Positions 54,912-63,658 are shown, counted from the stretch's first letter. The stretch is DNA of 64,000 nt from Cupriavidus sp. YR651 (GCF_900101625.1 NZ_FMYZ01000018.1:1-64000), one strand, 5' to 3'. Notes: generated by a model not told the origin, from the sequence alone. A program made the numbers and translations.

Positions 54912-55240
54912 ATGAAGCTGACCCTCCTCCGTACGCCTGGCTGCCAGGCCCCGGTGCTGGCGATTCTTCTCTGCGCCGCCACCATCGCCACCGGCCCGGC
55001 ACTGGCCCAGCCCGATCCACGCCGCCCGTGCCGCCGCCCCGCGAGACGGTCCACGGCGCGGACCTGCCCACCAATGTTGAGCGTGCTGACATCTGAGTAC
55101 GGCTACGCAATGCTTCGTCCGCGCAGGAGCGCCAGACCATCACGCAGCGCACCCGCGACCTGATTGCGACGCGCGCCGGCGAGCGCGGCGTCATCCTGCG
55201 CCGGGATTTACCTGACCATCGGCGCATGAGGATGGGCGAC
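54912..55240 (+). pseudogene. Secreted protein gene, frameshifted
   Basis: A signal peptide (TPGCQAPVLAILLCAATIAT, ending ALAQPDP) is encoded from ATG 54912. The plausible continuation (TPPVPPPRETVHGADLPTNV, then RADI) is in another frame and meets a TGA at about 55094. After it the same frame goes on with VRLRNASSAQERQTITQRTR and GERGVILRR. It looks like one secreted protein broken by a frameshift and a nonsense codon. I do not recognise the family. Confidence 0.5.
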
Positions 55241-55299
55241 CGCTTTGGCTGCCACCACGGGATGGATTGCAGCGCGCACGCAGTGGCAGCAACCGCGCC

Positions 55300-55654
55300 G
55301 GATGCCATGCCGGCACCGAGGAAGCAGATGGCGTGCGCTACCTGACAGGTGGTGTCGGGCAGGACGAGGCGGCTTATCTGCGCAAGGCCGGCGTCGGTTA
55401 CAGCTTGCGACTCATCTTTACCGGTAGCGGTTGGCAGCACCTTGCCGGGGTCGGCGCGCATCTTTACGACAGTCACGGCAATCAACGCTTTGCGGCCGTG
55501 TCCGATGGCCCATTACTGTTCATCCAGCTGCCGCCAGACCGCTATCGCTTCGTCGCAAGCGCGGACGGCAAGGAACGTGAGCAGATGCTGGTGGTGCCCG
55601 CCAGGGTGGGCTGTCCCGCACGATGCGCTGGACGCCCGCTTCATAGCCATTAAG
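55300..55654 (+). pseudogene. Decayed copy of the carboxypeptidase-regulatory-like family (paralogue 3)
   Basis: The frame reads DGVRYLTGGVGQDEAAYLRK, GYSLRLIFTGSG, LYDSHGNQRFAA, VSDGPLLFIQLPPDRYRF, matching the intact copies at 17588 and 43946. Near 55610 the frame shifts: the family's C-terminal PLD-x-x-F pattern appears as ALDARFIAIK in another frame. No proper start or signal peptide is attached in frame. The gene is non-functional. Confidence 0.75.
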
Positions 55655-55662
55655 GGTCAGAA

Positions 55663-55980
55663 ATGGCTGACGACGTACCCGCCAGGATGCCACGGAATGC
55701 TGACCGCTATCCACCTTCAATGATGCAGCTACCGCCGCCGACACGCCCGAAGGCGATCGAGATCGCCAACGCCTTGCTGGCTAGCTGCCACGATGAGGGC
55801 ATGTCCATCCGCGTTACTATCGCCTGCGCACGCCGGTGGGCGCGCGGGCGCCCTCAAACAGTCTGCGTGCCAGCCTGTCGCCAACAGCACTCTCCGTACC
55901 TAGCCGGCAGAACCGTCTACACGAAGTTCGTGCCCAGGCGCCGCCGCGATGGCATCTGCCAGTACAAGCACGCGCAGTAG
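55663..55980 (+). CDS. Small protein, possibly truncated or frameshifted
   Basis: The first 55 residues (NADRYPPSMMQLPPPTRPKA, then IEIANALLASCHDEGMSIR and ARRWA) resemble a small bacterial family with an R-x-KAIEIANALL-x5-EG-x2-I-x2-A-x2-AxxWA pattern, of unknown function. From about residue 57 on, the sequence becomes Arg/Cys/Pro-rich and unlike that family, suggesting a frameshift or read-through into unrelated sequence. The start ATG at 55663 has no strong ribosome site. The surroundings are full of decayed genes, so this may be a pseudogene too. Confidence 0.4.
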   Translation: MADDVPARMPRNADRYPPSMMQLPPPTRPKAIEIANALLASCHDEGMSIRVTIACARRWARGRPQTVCVPACRQQHSPYLAGRTVYTKFVPRRRRDGICQYKHAQ

Positions 55981-55984
55981 TAGC

Positions 55985-56300
55985 GATGTTCCACTGCCAT
56001 CCGGGCGCACGCGCGCCGAGCGGCTCGGAGCGGACCAGCGCCCGATAGTCTCCCGGCGGCACGCGCAGGCGTAGCAGCGGCCCTTAGCTCAGTAGCACGC
56101 TCCTTTGCCTGGCGTCGAGCAGTATGACTCTGCGCCCCAGAGGCAGCAGACGTCCGCTTCGCTCATAACGTGCGCATGGACGCTTAAGCGGCGACCATCC
56201 TGATCGTGCTAGCCGAACAGCCTTGGCCTGCCGTTGCGCCGCTCTAGCCTCGAGGCAGTCGCCAGCTATTGCTTCGACAAGACGCTGGCGTTCGATGCGC
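55985..56300 (-). pseudogene. Second decayed copy of the carboxypeptidase-regulatory-like family (paralogue 4)
   Basis: On the minus strand one frame reads AVRLARSG, then GRRVILLDARQRSVLLS, a TAA stop, and GPLLRLRVPPGDYRALVRSE. This matches the family pattern strand-ILAxxxGxRLL-xxx-DGPLL-x-L-x-LPPGxY of the intact paralogues. The in-frame TAA replaces the position just before GPLL. N-terminal motifs are barely recognisable. The copy faces the opposite way from paralogue 3, 330 bp away. Confidence 0.5.
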
Positions 56301-56375
56301 TGCACCTGACCCGGCCGGGTTGACTGCGACTGCGCTGCAGGAGCCTGAAGCCGGCGGCAAAGGTGCGGCCGGTCA

Positions 56376-57023
56376 CTACACGTCCGCGTCGTCGTCAAAC
56401 AAGTGATTGCGCATGGCATAGCGTAACAGCATGGCCTCATTGGGCATTTGCATTTTCTCCATCAGGCGCATTTTGTAAGTGCTCACAGTCTTGGCGCTGA
56501 CGCACAGTGCTGTTGCGATCACCGTGATGGGCTCTCCCAGTACCAGTCGCCGGTAGACTTCCAGTTCGCGGTCCGACAGCTTTAAATGCGGAAGGTTGTC
56601 GGTCTGATCCTTCAGTCCGCTGGCGAGCTTGGTGGCGATCAACTGGCTAACATAGGTGCCGCCCCGAGCTACCTGCCTGATGGCGGAGACCAGTTCCGTG
56701 GCCGCGCTTTCCTTGGTCAAGTAGCCCGCCGCGCCCGCCTGGAACGCACGAACGACGTACTGCTCTTCCGCATGCATGGTCAGGACCAGAATTTGCAAGG
56801 CCGGATGTTCCCCTCGTAGCAAACGGATCAGTTCCAGCCCGCTCCTGCCAGGCATGGAGAGGTCGAGCAGAAGCACCTGCGGCATGCACTCACGCACCAT
56901 TTGCGGCACCTGTGTGCCGTCTGAGGCCTCGCCGACCACGTCCAACTCTGAGGCCCGTTCCAGGATATGCCGCAGGCCGTCCCGTACGACGGCATGGTCA
57001 TCCGCGATCATCACCCTAGTCAT
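56376..57023 (-). CDS. NarL/FixJ-family response regulator
   Basis: 215 residues: receiver domain with DD at 8-9 (MIADDHAVVRDGLRHIL), phosphoacceptor Asp54 (LLLDLSMPGRSG), the conserved Thr in VLTMHAEE and Lys in YLTKESA. A LuxR-type helix-turn-helix follows with LSDRELEVYRRLVLGE and VSAKTVSTYKMRLMEKM. The ATG overlaps the kinase stop by 4 bp (57020-57023), so the pair is translationally coupled. It is the only NarL-type regulator in the window and could also serve the orphan PAS kinase at 30424 (inference). Confidence 0.94.
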   Translation of the reverse strand: MTRVMIADDHAVVRDGLRHILERASELDVVGEASDGTQVPQMVRECMPQVLLLDLSMPGRSGLELIRLLRGEHPALQILVLTMHAEEQYVVRAFQAGAAGYLTKESAATELVSAIRQVARGGTYVSQLIATKLASGLKDQTDNLPHLKLSDRELEVYRRLVLGEPITVIATALCVSAKTVSTYKMRLMEKMQMPNEAMLLRYAMRNHLFDDDADV

Positions 57024-58366
57024 GCCCGTTCTCCCTGTTCACGCGGAAAGCGCACGACCAGACGAAAGCCCTGGCCGGGCGAATTATGGATAGTGATGTC
57101 GCCGCCCAGCAGCCGTGCGCGCTCGCGAATCCCCAGCAGTCCCAGCGACTTGCGCTGGCCATCACGGGCTTGGCGATCCTCCGGGCCAGTACCGTTGTCA
57201 TGGATCTCGAGTCGCAACCGGGTCCCTTCCCTCACAATCGAGACCATTGCCAGGCTGGCGTTGGCGTGCCTGACCACATTGCTGAGCGCCTCCTGGACGA
57301 TGCGGAATGCGGCAACGGCGACCTTCTCCGGTACCTTGTCGTCCTCGGCATCGACCGTGACGGCTAGGCCGTATCGGTCCGAGAAATCATTGGCCAGCCA
57401 TTCAATCGCCGGTACCATGCCCAGTTCGTCGAGCAACGCCGGGCGCAGATCACTGGCAATCCGCCGGACCGACGCCACCGTGTCGTCCAGCACCCTATGC
57501 ATGGCCGCTATCTCCGACAAAAGGCTGCTTGTGTGCCGCCCCTCGAGTACGTCATCTCCCAGCATGGCGAGATCCATCTTCAGGGCGCTGAGGCGCTGAC
57601 CGAGGTCATCGTGCAGTTCACGGGCGATGCGGCGCTTCTCATCTTCGCGTGCGGCCAGAATGCCGTCGGAAAGCTGCTCCAACTCTTCACGAGATCGGTG
57701 CAGCGCCTGCTCAGCCCGCATTCTCTCGGTAGTGTCACGCAGCATCACCGTATAGAGCTTGCCACCGGGGTCCGCAGTCTGGGATATTGACGCTTCGATC
57801 GGGAACTCGCTGCCGTCGCGGCGCAGTGCATGCAAGATGCGCTGCTTGCCCATCTGCCGCTCCGACACGCCGGTGACGCCGAAGCGGCGCACGTGCTCCT
57901 CATGGACGGCACGGAGGCGCTGCGGGATGAAGTCGCTAAGCTTGTGCCCGATTGCGTCGGCAGCGGTCCAACCGAACAGCGTCTCCGCCATCGGGTTGAA
58001 CAACAGGACGCGCTGTTCGCTGTCCACCGTGATGATTGCCTCCATCGAGGACCGGATGATCCCAGCCAATCGCGCCTCACTCTCGGCGACCCGCTGGAGG
58101 TTGTCCGCGGCGATCCGCCTGAGCATGCGCATCCGAACCAAGTAGAGTCCAAGCAGCAGGCCGCCTCCGGCGCCGACAGCCGGCATAACCATTGGCGCCA
58201 GCGCCAATCCCCGGTAGCGCTCCAGAGCGGACTGCAGCAAGAATGCCACCGCAGCACAAAACAACACGCTCCCCAGGCCAACGGCGATGTCCGCAGTCCG
58301 CCGTGTAGGAAGTGGACTGGCTTGCCGGCTTGTGTGTGGATCGAGTGAAGATGACTTCACGAGCAT
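57020..58366 (-). CDS. Membrane PAS histidine kinase (NarL-partner type)
   Basis: Two close membrane helices (DIAVGLGSVLFCAAVAFLLQ and VMPAVGAGGGLLLGLYLV) are followed by a short coil, a PAS domain (MEAIITVDSEQRVLLFNPMA to KLYTVMLRDTTERM) and a HisKA_3/HATPase module. The phosphoacceptor His lies in RIARELHDDLGQRLSALKMD, and the nucleotide pocket in ALSNVVRHANASL and SLGLLGIRERARLLGG. There is almost no periplasmic loop, so the sensing is probably through PAS or the membrane. The PAS domain resembles those of redox or oxygen sensors, but no cofactor ligand can be named. Confidence 0.93.
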   Translation of the reverse strand: MLVKSSSLDPHTSRQASPLPTRRTADIAVGLGSVLFCAAVAFLLQSALERYRGLALAPMVMPAVGAGGGLLLGLYLVRMRMLRRIAADNLQRVAESEARLAGIIRSSMEAIITVDSEQRVLLFNPMAETLFGWTAADAIGHKLSDFIPQRLRAVHEEHVRRFGVTGVSERQMGKQRILHALRRDGSEFPIEASISQTADPGGKLYTVMLRDTTERMRAEQALHRSREELEQLSDGILAAREDEKRRIARELHDDLGQRLSALKMDLAMLGDDVLEGRHTSSLLSEIAAMHRVLDDTVASVRRIASDLRPALLDELGMVPAIEWLANDFSDRYGLAVTVDAEDDKVPEKVAVAAFRIVQEALSNVVRHANASLAMVSIVREGTRLRLEIHDNGTGPEDRQARDGQRKSLGLLGIRERARLLGGDITIHNSPGQGFRLVVRFPREQGERA

Positions 58367-59155
58367 CCTCTGCCTCTATCATTTTGTCCAATGGACTATA
58401 GAATTTGTGCGCGTAAAGGTAACCGCAACGGACATCGCATTGTGTTCGAAGCGGCACATGACCGGATTTTTGCACACTGGGGCGCGTCGCCATCTCGGAG
58501 GCGCGCGGTTCCGGCTGGATAGGCCCCTAGGTCACAGCTTGGATATTAGTGCAGCAAACGTCTCGAGTATGTCGGGAAACCAACGCCCGGTGAGCTCGTC
58601 GGCGTCTCCCTCGCCGACCAGCAGGACCGAGGCATTTGTTCGCGGGACGATAGTTCCGTGCCGGCCCGCTATCATCCCGCCGCTTGCTGCCTGGATGGCG
58701 GCTACTACTGTTTCGCCATCTCGTTGATGATCGACCCCGCCCATACCGGTGGTCGCAGGTCGCGCCAGGGACATGCCGCTTCCAATTGTGCGGCCAGCCG
58801 GAACAGCGTGTTCTCCCGCCCGAAGTTCTGCCTTAAGCGGTCGCTGCTGACCTGCTGCAGCACATCGAATCCGTTCTCGTGTAACAGCCCTCGCACTTGC
58901 CACTGCCGTCTCACCGGGTGCTTAAATCGTCGTAAAGCACGGCGTTCTCATATGCCGCGGTGGCCTATGAAAAGGCAACTCTTGTCATGCATCAACCTTC
59001 CTTAGACGACGGGCAATAGTCTTATAAAGAAGGACGCTTACGAGGATGTGCGCCGCATTGCTCCGGCGAAATTTTCGCGTCACTTCTATGCTTGATCCAA
59101 GCTCAATTGGCACTCATGGTCGTTGGGCCATTGATGCTCGAACGGAGGTAGTGAA
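58367..59155. other. Stretch with a possible two-frame gene remnant
   Basis: On the minus strand two overlapping frames look like halves of one protein: LLHENGFDVLQQVSSDRLRQ...SIINEMAKQ (58705-58914) and VVAAIQAASGG...VPRTNASVLLVGEGDADELT...ILETFAALISKL (ending 58532). A frameshift near 58705 would join them. I do not recognise the family. Nothing else is definite before the Met-rich gene. Confidence 0.35.
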
Positions 59156-59665
59156 ATGTACAGAAAATTCTTAGTGTCAATGTTTTCGGCACTTGCGCTT
59201 TCAATTACACCTGGCCATGCGCAGCAAAATAAGCCCGCCACGAAGAGCACTCAGTCACAGCAGCAGCCCAACGTCGCCGATTTCGACAAGCAGATGGCGC
59301 AAGCCCAGGAGAACATGCGGAAAATGCAGGAGCAAATGGACAAAATCCGCCAGACTCAGGATCCGCAGGAGCGGCAGAAGCTACTCCAGGACCACTGGAC
59401 AACCATGCAGACGACGATGGGCATGATGCATGGCATGTGGGGCGCAGGAATGATGGGATGTTGTGGCGGTGCGCCAGTCGCGGGATCTCACATGATGGGT
59501 GGCCACATGATGGGTTGGGGCCAGATGAGCGGCTACTACTCAAAACTTACGCCCGAGCAAATGAAGCAACGGCAATACATGATGGACCAGTATATGGGCA
59601 TGCAGCAGATGATGATGAACCACATGATGCTGCATCAGTCCATGATGACTCCACCGGTGCGCTAG
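59156..59665 (+). CDS. Secreted methionine-rich protein
   Basis: A strong GGAGG precedes the ATG, which opens a signal peptide (LVSMFSALALSITPGHAQ). The mature 150 residues have a Gln/Lys-rich coiled-coil-like segment (FDKQMAQAQENMRKMQEQMD). A tail follows with many Met, His and Gly, including MGMMHGMWGAGMMGCCGG and MGMQQMMMNHMMLHQSMM. Met/His clusters of this type bind Cu(I)/Ag(I) in the periplasm of metal-resistant bacteria. The CC pair could also bind metal. It stands alone with no metal-efflux partner next to it; the RND operon is about 18 kb away. Confidence 0.88.
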   Translation: MYRKFLVSMFSALALSITPGHAQQNKPATKSTQSQQQPNVADFDKQMAQAQENMRKMQEQMDKIRQTQDPQERQKLLQDHWTTMQTTMGMMHGMWGAGMMGCCGGAPVAGSHMMGGHMMGWGQMSGYYSKLTPEQMKQRQYMMDQYMGMQQMMMNHMMLHQSMMTPPVR

Positions 59666-59908
59666 TCAATAGCTTGGGGAATTCAGTCCACAATTTTGAG
59701 ACACCGGAATGGCGCCTCAGCGATGGCTGCATATTTGGCGGCGCCGTCGCTGATCCCCTGGAATGGCTCTAGGTGCGTACCACTTGCGGTCAGTCCAACG
59801 ATGACGCCGTCGAACTTCGCAGCAACCTATGCGGCCGTACAAGAATCTTCGCGGAAGTCGACAAGGATCGTTCTGAAGCCAATCAGTTGGGTTGCGGCCG
59901 TCGTCGCC

Positions 59909-61267
59909 TCAATCTAGCGAATAGGACTGTCGGTACTCCGGCATGGTGACCGGCCAGCGGAGATCACGCTCGATGCGCTGACGCAACGCGTCGCTGGCCT
60001 GTGGCTCGCCGTGCACGACGAATGTACGTCGGGGCGCCTGGTGAAAGCCACCCAGCCATGTCATGAGTTCCACCGCGTCCGCATGTGCGGACAGGTTCTC
60101 CACCTGTTCGACCGATGCTCGTACGACGATGTCCTTGCCATGCACGCGGATGTCGCGCCGGCCTGACGCCAGGGCGGCGCCACGTGTCCCCGCTGCCTGG
60201 AAGCCCGACAGCAGAATAGTGCTGCGCGCATCCGGTCCATACGCCGCGAGGTGATGCACAACACGGCCCCCAGTTGCCATTCCGCTGCCGGCCAGAATAA
60301 TCTTCGAGCTGTGATCCTGGTTCAGCCAGATCGACTGCTCCATACTCTGCACCGGCGTTGCTAGGTCGCAGGCTGCGGCACACTCGGCACTGTCAATGCG
60401 CAACTCCTCCGGATGCAGAGAGAAGATTGTGGTCGCGTCGATCGCCATGGGGCTGTTAAGGTAAATAGGTACGTCCGGGATCCGCTTCAACTCGCGCAAG
60501 CGGTGCAGGCAGTACAGCAGGCTTTGGGTGCGCCCCACCGCAAAGGCGGGGATGATTAGGCTACCACCACGACCAACAGTGCGGCTTACGATCTCGCCCA
60601 GCACGTCGAGGGGATCGGATTCCGGATGCCGCCTGTCGCCATACGTCGACTCCACCAGCAGGTAATCCGCCTGCCTGACCATCTCAGGCGCGCGCATAAC
60701 AAGATCCTGCTGGCGGCCAAGATCGCCCGAGAACACAATGCGCTTATCCTGGACGAACAGCGTAACAATGGCCGACCCAATGATATGCCCCGCCCGGCAA
60801 AACTCGGCCTCGACGCCCGGCACTACCGTGAAGCGCTTACCGTACTGGATCGGCTGCAGCCGCCGTAGGGCGCGCAGAGCATCGGCACCGTTGTAAAGCG
60901 GCAGTGCTGGCCGGTGGCGCGAGAAGCCCTTCTGGTTCGCATAGGCGGCGTCTTCTTCTGCAAGGTGGGCGCTATCCGGCAGCAGGATGCCGCACAGCTG
61001 CGCGGTACCCATGGTACAGAAGACGTTACCTTGAAACCCATTTCGCACCAGCAACGGCAGGTAGCCGCTGTGATCAATATGAGCATGGGTCAGCACCACT
61101 GCATCAATACTGGCTGGCTCAAGCGGAAGCGGATCCCAGTTTCGCAGCCGCAAGGTCTTGTACCCCTGAAACAGACCGCAATCGACCATGACACGGTGAC
61201 GGCCGGTATCAAGCACGTACTTCGAGCCCGTGACTGTGTCAGTCGCGCCGAGGAATTGCAGACGCAT
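59909..61267 (-). CDS. Metallo-beta-lactamase/beta-CASP family hydrolase (CPSF/RNase-like)
   Basis: 452 residues. The metallo-beta-lactamase motifs are LTHAHIDHSGYLP, AGHIIGSAIVTLF and FSGDLGRQQDLV. The beta-CASP part has YLLVESTYGDRRHP, GGSLIIPAFAVGRTQSLLYC, IYLNSPMAI, IILAGSGMATGGRVVHHL and LSAHADAVELMTWLGGF, with FVVHGE at the end. These enzymes are RNA-processing nucleases or related hydrolases. The ATG at 61267 has GGAAGGA upstream. A perfect FNR box (61428-61441) and a minus-strand TAGACT at 61406-61401 predict a class II FNR promoter with start near 61394. Confidence 0.93.
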   Translation of the reverse strand: MRLQFLGATDTVTGSKYVLDTGRHRVMVDCGLFQGYKTLRLRNWDPLPLEPASIDAVVLTHAHIDHSGYLPLLVRNGFQGNVFCTMGTAQLCGILLPDSAHLAEEDAAYANQKGFSRHRPALPLYNGADALRALRRLQPIQYGKRFTVVPGVEAEFCRAGHIIGSAIVTLFVQDKRIVFSGDLGRQQDLVMRAPEMVRQADYLLVESTYGDRRHPESDPLDVLGEIVSRTVGRGGSLIIPAFAVGRTQSLLYCLHRLRELKRIPDVPIYLNSPMAIDATTIFSLHPEELRIDSAECAAACDLATPVQSMEQSIWLNQDHSSKIILAGSGMATGGRVVHHLAAYGPDARSTILLSGFQAAGTRGAALASGRRDIRVHGKDIVVRASVEQVENLSAHADAVELMTWLGGFHQAPRRTFVVHGEPQASDALRQRIERDLRWPVTMPEYRQSYSLD

Positions 61268-61427
61268 ACTATGTTCCTTCCTTAAGGCCACTGTGAGGCG
61301 CTTTTCGTTCACCGTGCGATTCGCTAGCAGCTGACGCTCGCGGGATATTCGACCCCAATCTCCCCGGGCAAATCAATGTGCGGGGCTTGCCCACACCGGG
61401 AGTCTAGGTTGCGCCCAAGGTAAGCGA

Positions 61428-61441
61428 TTGATCAGGATCAA
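61428..61441. promoter_or_regulatory. FNR box (perfect consensus) between beta-CASP and usp genes
   Basis: TTGATCAGGATCAA matches the consensus exactly. It lies between divergent genes starting at 61267 (minus) and 61677 (plus). The minus-strand TAGACT is 40.5 bp spaced from the implied start, fitting class II activation. The plus-side -10 is unclear. Confidence 0.8.
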
Positions 61442-61676
61442 CGGAGATCAGCTCATCCGCCCTCCGTTTGCGGCGAAGAACGCATGTATCATCAATGCCA
61501 GAAAGAATTCTGACGGCCCGCGTTATCCCGCGATGACTCGATGCCGACAACAATTCTATCGACCGACAGTTGTCGGCTTGAGCCATGTCAAGCGCTTTCC
61601 GCCGCATACGTCTACGCTGATTCTAGCGAATCCCAATAAGAAGATTCATGACAATTCATTTCTCAGGAGACATCTT

Positions 61677-62132
61677 ATGTATCAGCGTATCCTGCTCGCA
61701 GTGGACGGTAGCCGCTCCTCCGACTTGGCGCTGAGCCAGGCCATCGCCATCGCCAAGACCACCGGTGCCGAAGTCAGGGTGCTGTACGTTGTGGACGACA
61801 GTGATGTTTACTTCGAGGCCAGTTATTTTGACCCGCGCGAACTGATCGGCAACCTCGTCGCTCATGGCCGCAAGGCGTTGGATGTCGCCATCGCCCGTCT
61901 CAGCGAGGCCGGTATCCGCAGCAAGGCGCAGTTGGATGAGAAGCCGGTGGCGCCGGGCAGAATCTCGTCGACCATCGTAGCCGAAGCCGACACGTGGAAT
62001 GCCGACCTGATCGTGATGGGAACGCACGGGCGGCGCGGTGTCAGGCGTCTGCTGATGGGTAGCGTGTCCGAAGGCGTCCTCACGAAGACCAACAAGCCGC
62101 TGCTGCTTGTCCGTAGCGAGGCCGAAGGCTGA
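61677..62132 (+). CDS. Universal stress protein (UspA family)
   Basis: A 151-residue single Usp domain from ATG 61677 with AGGAGA upstream: MYQRILLAVDGSRSSDLALS, VLYVVDDSDVYFEASYF and MGTHGRRGVRRLLMGSVSEG, ending KPLLLVRSEAEG. The longer frame from 61428 is just read-through of the promoter. The perfect FNR box is 236 bp upstream. It is followed by the alcohol dehydrogenase gene after 31 bp, which may be co-transcribed. Confidence 0.94.
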   Translation: MYQRILLAVDGSRSSDLALSQAIAIAKTTGAEVRVLYVVDDSDVYFEASYFDPRELIGNLVAHGRKALDVAIARLSEAGIRSKAQLDEKPVAPGRISSTIVAEADTWNADLIVMGTHGRRGVRRLLMGSVSEGVLTKTNKPLLLVRSEAEG

Positions 62133-62163
62133 CCCCGCCGCTAGCACCGACAACGATTGCGCC

Positions 62164-63165
62164 ATGTCGCAGACCATGCGGGCCATGCTATTCGAAGGCG
62201 CCGGGCTGCCTTTGCGCCTGCAGGACGTACCTGTGCCCGAGCCGGGGCCCGGCGAGGTCCGAATCGCTGTAGCCGCCTGCGGCGTTTGCCGCACCGACCT
62301 GCATATCGCCGACGGCGACCTTCGCTATCCCAAGCCTGCGCTCATCCCGGGACACGAGATCGTCGGCACAGTCGAATCGTGTGGCGCCGGCGTTACCACG
62401 CTCATGGAGGGAGACCGTGTGGGCGTTCCATGGCTCGGCCATACCTGCGGACAATGCAATTACTGCCTGCGCCACCATGAGAATCTCTGCGACACGCCGC
62501 AGTTCACCGGCTACACGCGTGACGGCGGCTACGCTGAGTACGTGGTGGCCGACAGCCGCTACTGCTTCAGGATTCCCGCTGGCTATGACAACGAGCACGC
62601 TGCCCCGCTGCTCTGTGCCGGCCTGATTGGCTACCGCACGCTGCGCATGGCGGGTGAAGCACGCCGTATCGGCATCTATGGCTTCGGAGCGGCGGCCCAC
62701 CTAGTGACACAGATCGCCGCGGCGCAGGGCCGGGAGGTTTACGCCTTCACCCGCGCGGGCGACAGCGCAGCCCAGCAGTTGGCACATCAGACTGGCGCAT
62801 GCTGGGCGGGTACCGGCGACCTCGAGGCGCCAGTACCGCTGGACGCGGCATTGATCTTCGCCCCCGTGGGTGCGCTGGTACCGCGTGCTCTGCGTGCCAT
62901 CGACAAAGGCGGCATCGTCGTCTGCGGCGGCATCTACATGAGCGACATCCCGGCCATGCCCTACCAGCTGTTATGGGAAGAGCGGCGGCTGTGTTCCGTG
63001 GCCAACCTGACTCGGGCCGATGGCGACGCGCTGATGGAGATCGCGGCCCATACGCCGCTGGAGACCCATACCACCGCCTATTCCCTTGAACAAGCCAACG
63101 TGGCACTGGCCAACCTACGCGAGGGCCGCCTCGCCGGGGCCGCCGTCCTCATCATCCATCCCTGA
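62164..63165 (+). CDS. Zinc-dependent alcohol dehydrogenase (AdhA/AdhP-like)
   Basis: A medium-chain dehydrogenase of 333 residues oxidising alcohols or reducing aldehydes with NAD(P). The catalytic zinc region is CGVCRTDLHIADGD (Cys39, Cys42, His47) and GHEIVG (His64-Glu65); the structural zinc site has four Cys (95, 98, 101, 109) in HTCGQCNYCLRHHENLC. The cofactor domain has GIYGFGAAAHLVTQIAAAQG, where the usual G-x-G-x-x-G reads G-F-G-x-x-A, a variant common in the AdhA/LPxTG-free subgroup. The start ATG has no strong ribosome site. Regeneration of NAD+ without oxygen is a plausible role in this FNR-linked block. Confidence 0.92.
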   Translation: MSQTMRAMLFEGAGLPLRLQDVPVPEPGPGEVRIAVAACGVCRTDLHIADGDLRYPKPALIPGHEIVGTVESCGAGVTTLMEGDRVGVPWLGHTCGQCNYCLRHHENLCDTPQFTGYTRDGGYAEYVVADSRYCFRIPAGYDNEHAAPLLCAGLIGYRTLRMAGEARRIGIYGFGAAAHLVTQIAAAQGREVYAFTRAGDSAAQQLAHQTGACWAGTGDLEAPVPLDAALIFAPVGALVPRALRAIDKGGIVVCGGIYMSDIPAMPYQLLWEERRLCSVANLTRADGDALMEIAAHTPLETHTTAYSLEQANVALANLREGRLAGAAVLIIHP

Positions 63166-63658
63166 GCCTCTCCACTCCTTCCACAAGCCGTTATCGACGC
63201 GATCCCGGACTTGCTCGGAAGCGGAGTAAGTCCCAAGGCCATCCCGATGATTGCCAATTCGGCGGAACCCTACTCGAAAATGCAGTTCGTGGAAACTCCG
63301 CTTGTTCTGTTACCGTTCCGCAGCCTCTCGCACCCGCCGAAGGGACTCCGTATTAAGCGCAAAGCCGGCATCGCTGAATGCTCGCCAGGTCGCCACCTCG
63401 AGGCCCACGTTATCCATGAATTCGTGCACAGGCTATCCCCCGTTAGCTCGCCCGGAAATCGCCGGACTTCGGAGCTATGCGGCTCTCGCGGGGTGCGATT
63501 GACGATCTACTGTTGCAATGTGAACTCATTTCGAAGTCGCGATCGGGCCAAGCGGCAGCCGACTTTTGATCAACCCCGACAGCCGCCAGCGGAGTGAATG
63601 CATCGGCAGTGTGTTGACCAGACGCGGCCGGCCTTAGTCCGCGACTGCCGGAGATAAA
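63166..63658. other. Intergenic stretch without a convincing gene
   Basis: A 128-codon plus frame at 63211-63597 is open, but it is low in domain-like composition and has no ribosome site. I see no RNA gene, and the stretch marks a change from the stress block to an unrelated gene. Confidence 0.4.

Noticed and set aside
59090-59112. TTGATCCAAGCTCAA as FNR box upstream of the Met-rich gene
   Set aside because: Spacer between half sites is not four bases and the right half is wrong.
61428-61676. N-terminal extension of the Usp at 61677
   Set aside because: It would translate the FNR box and promoter; AGGAGA plus the conserved MYQRIL start support 61677.
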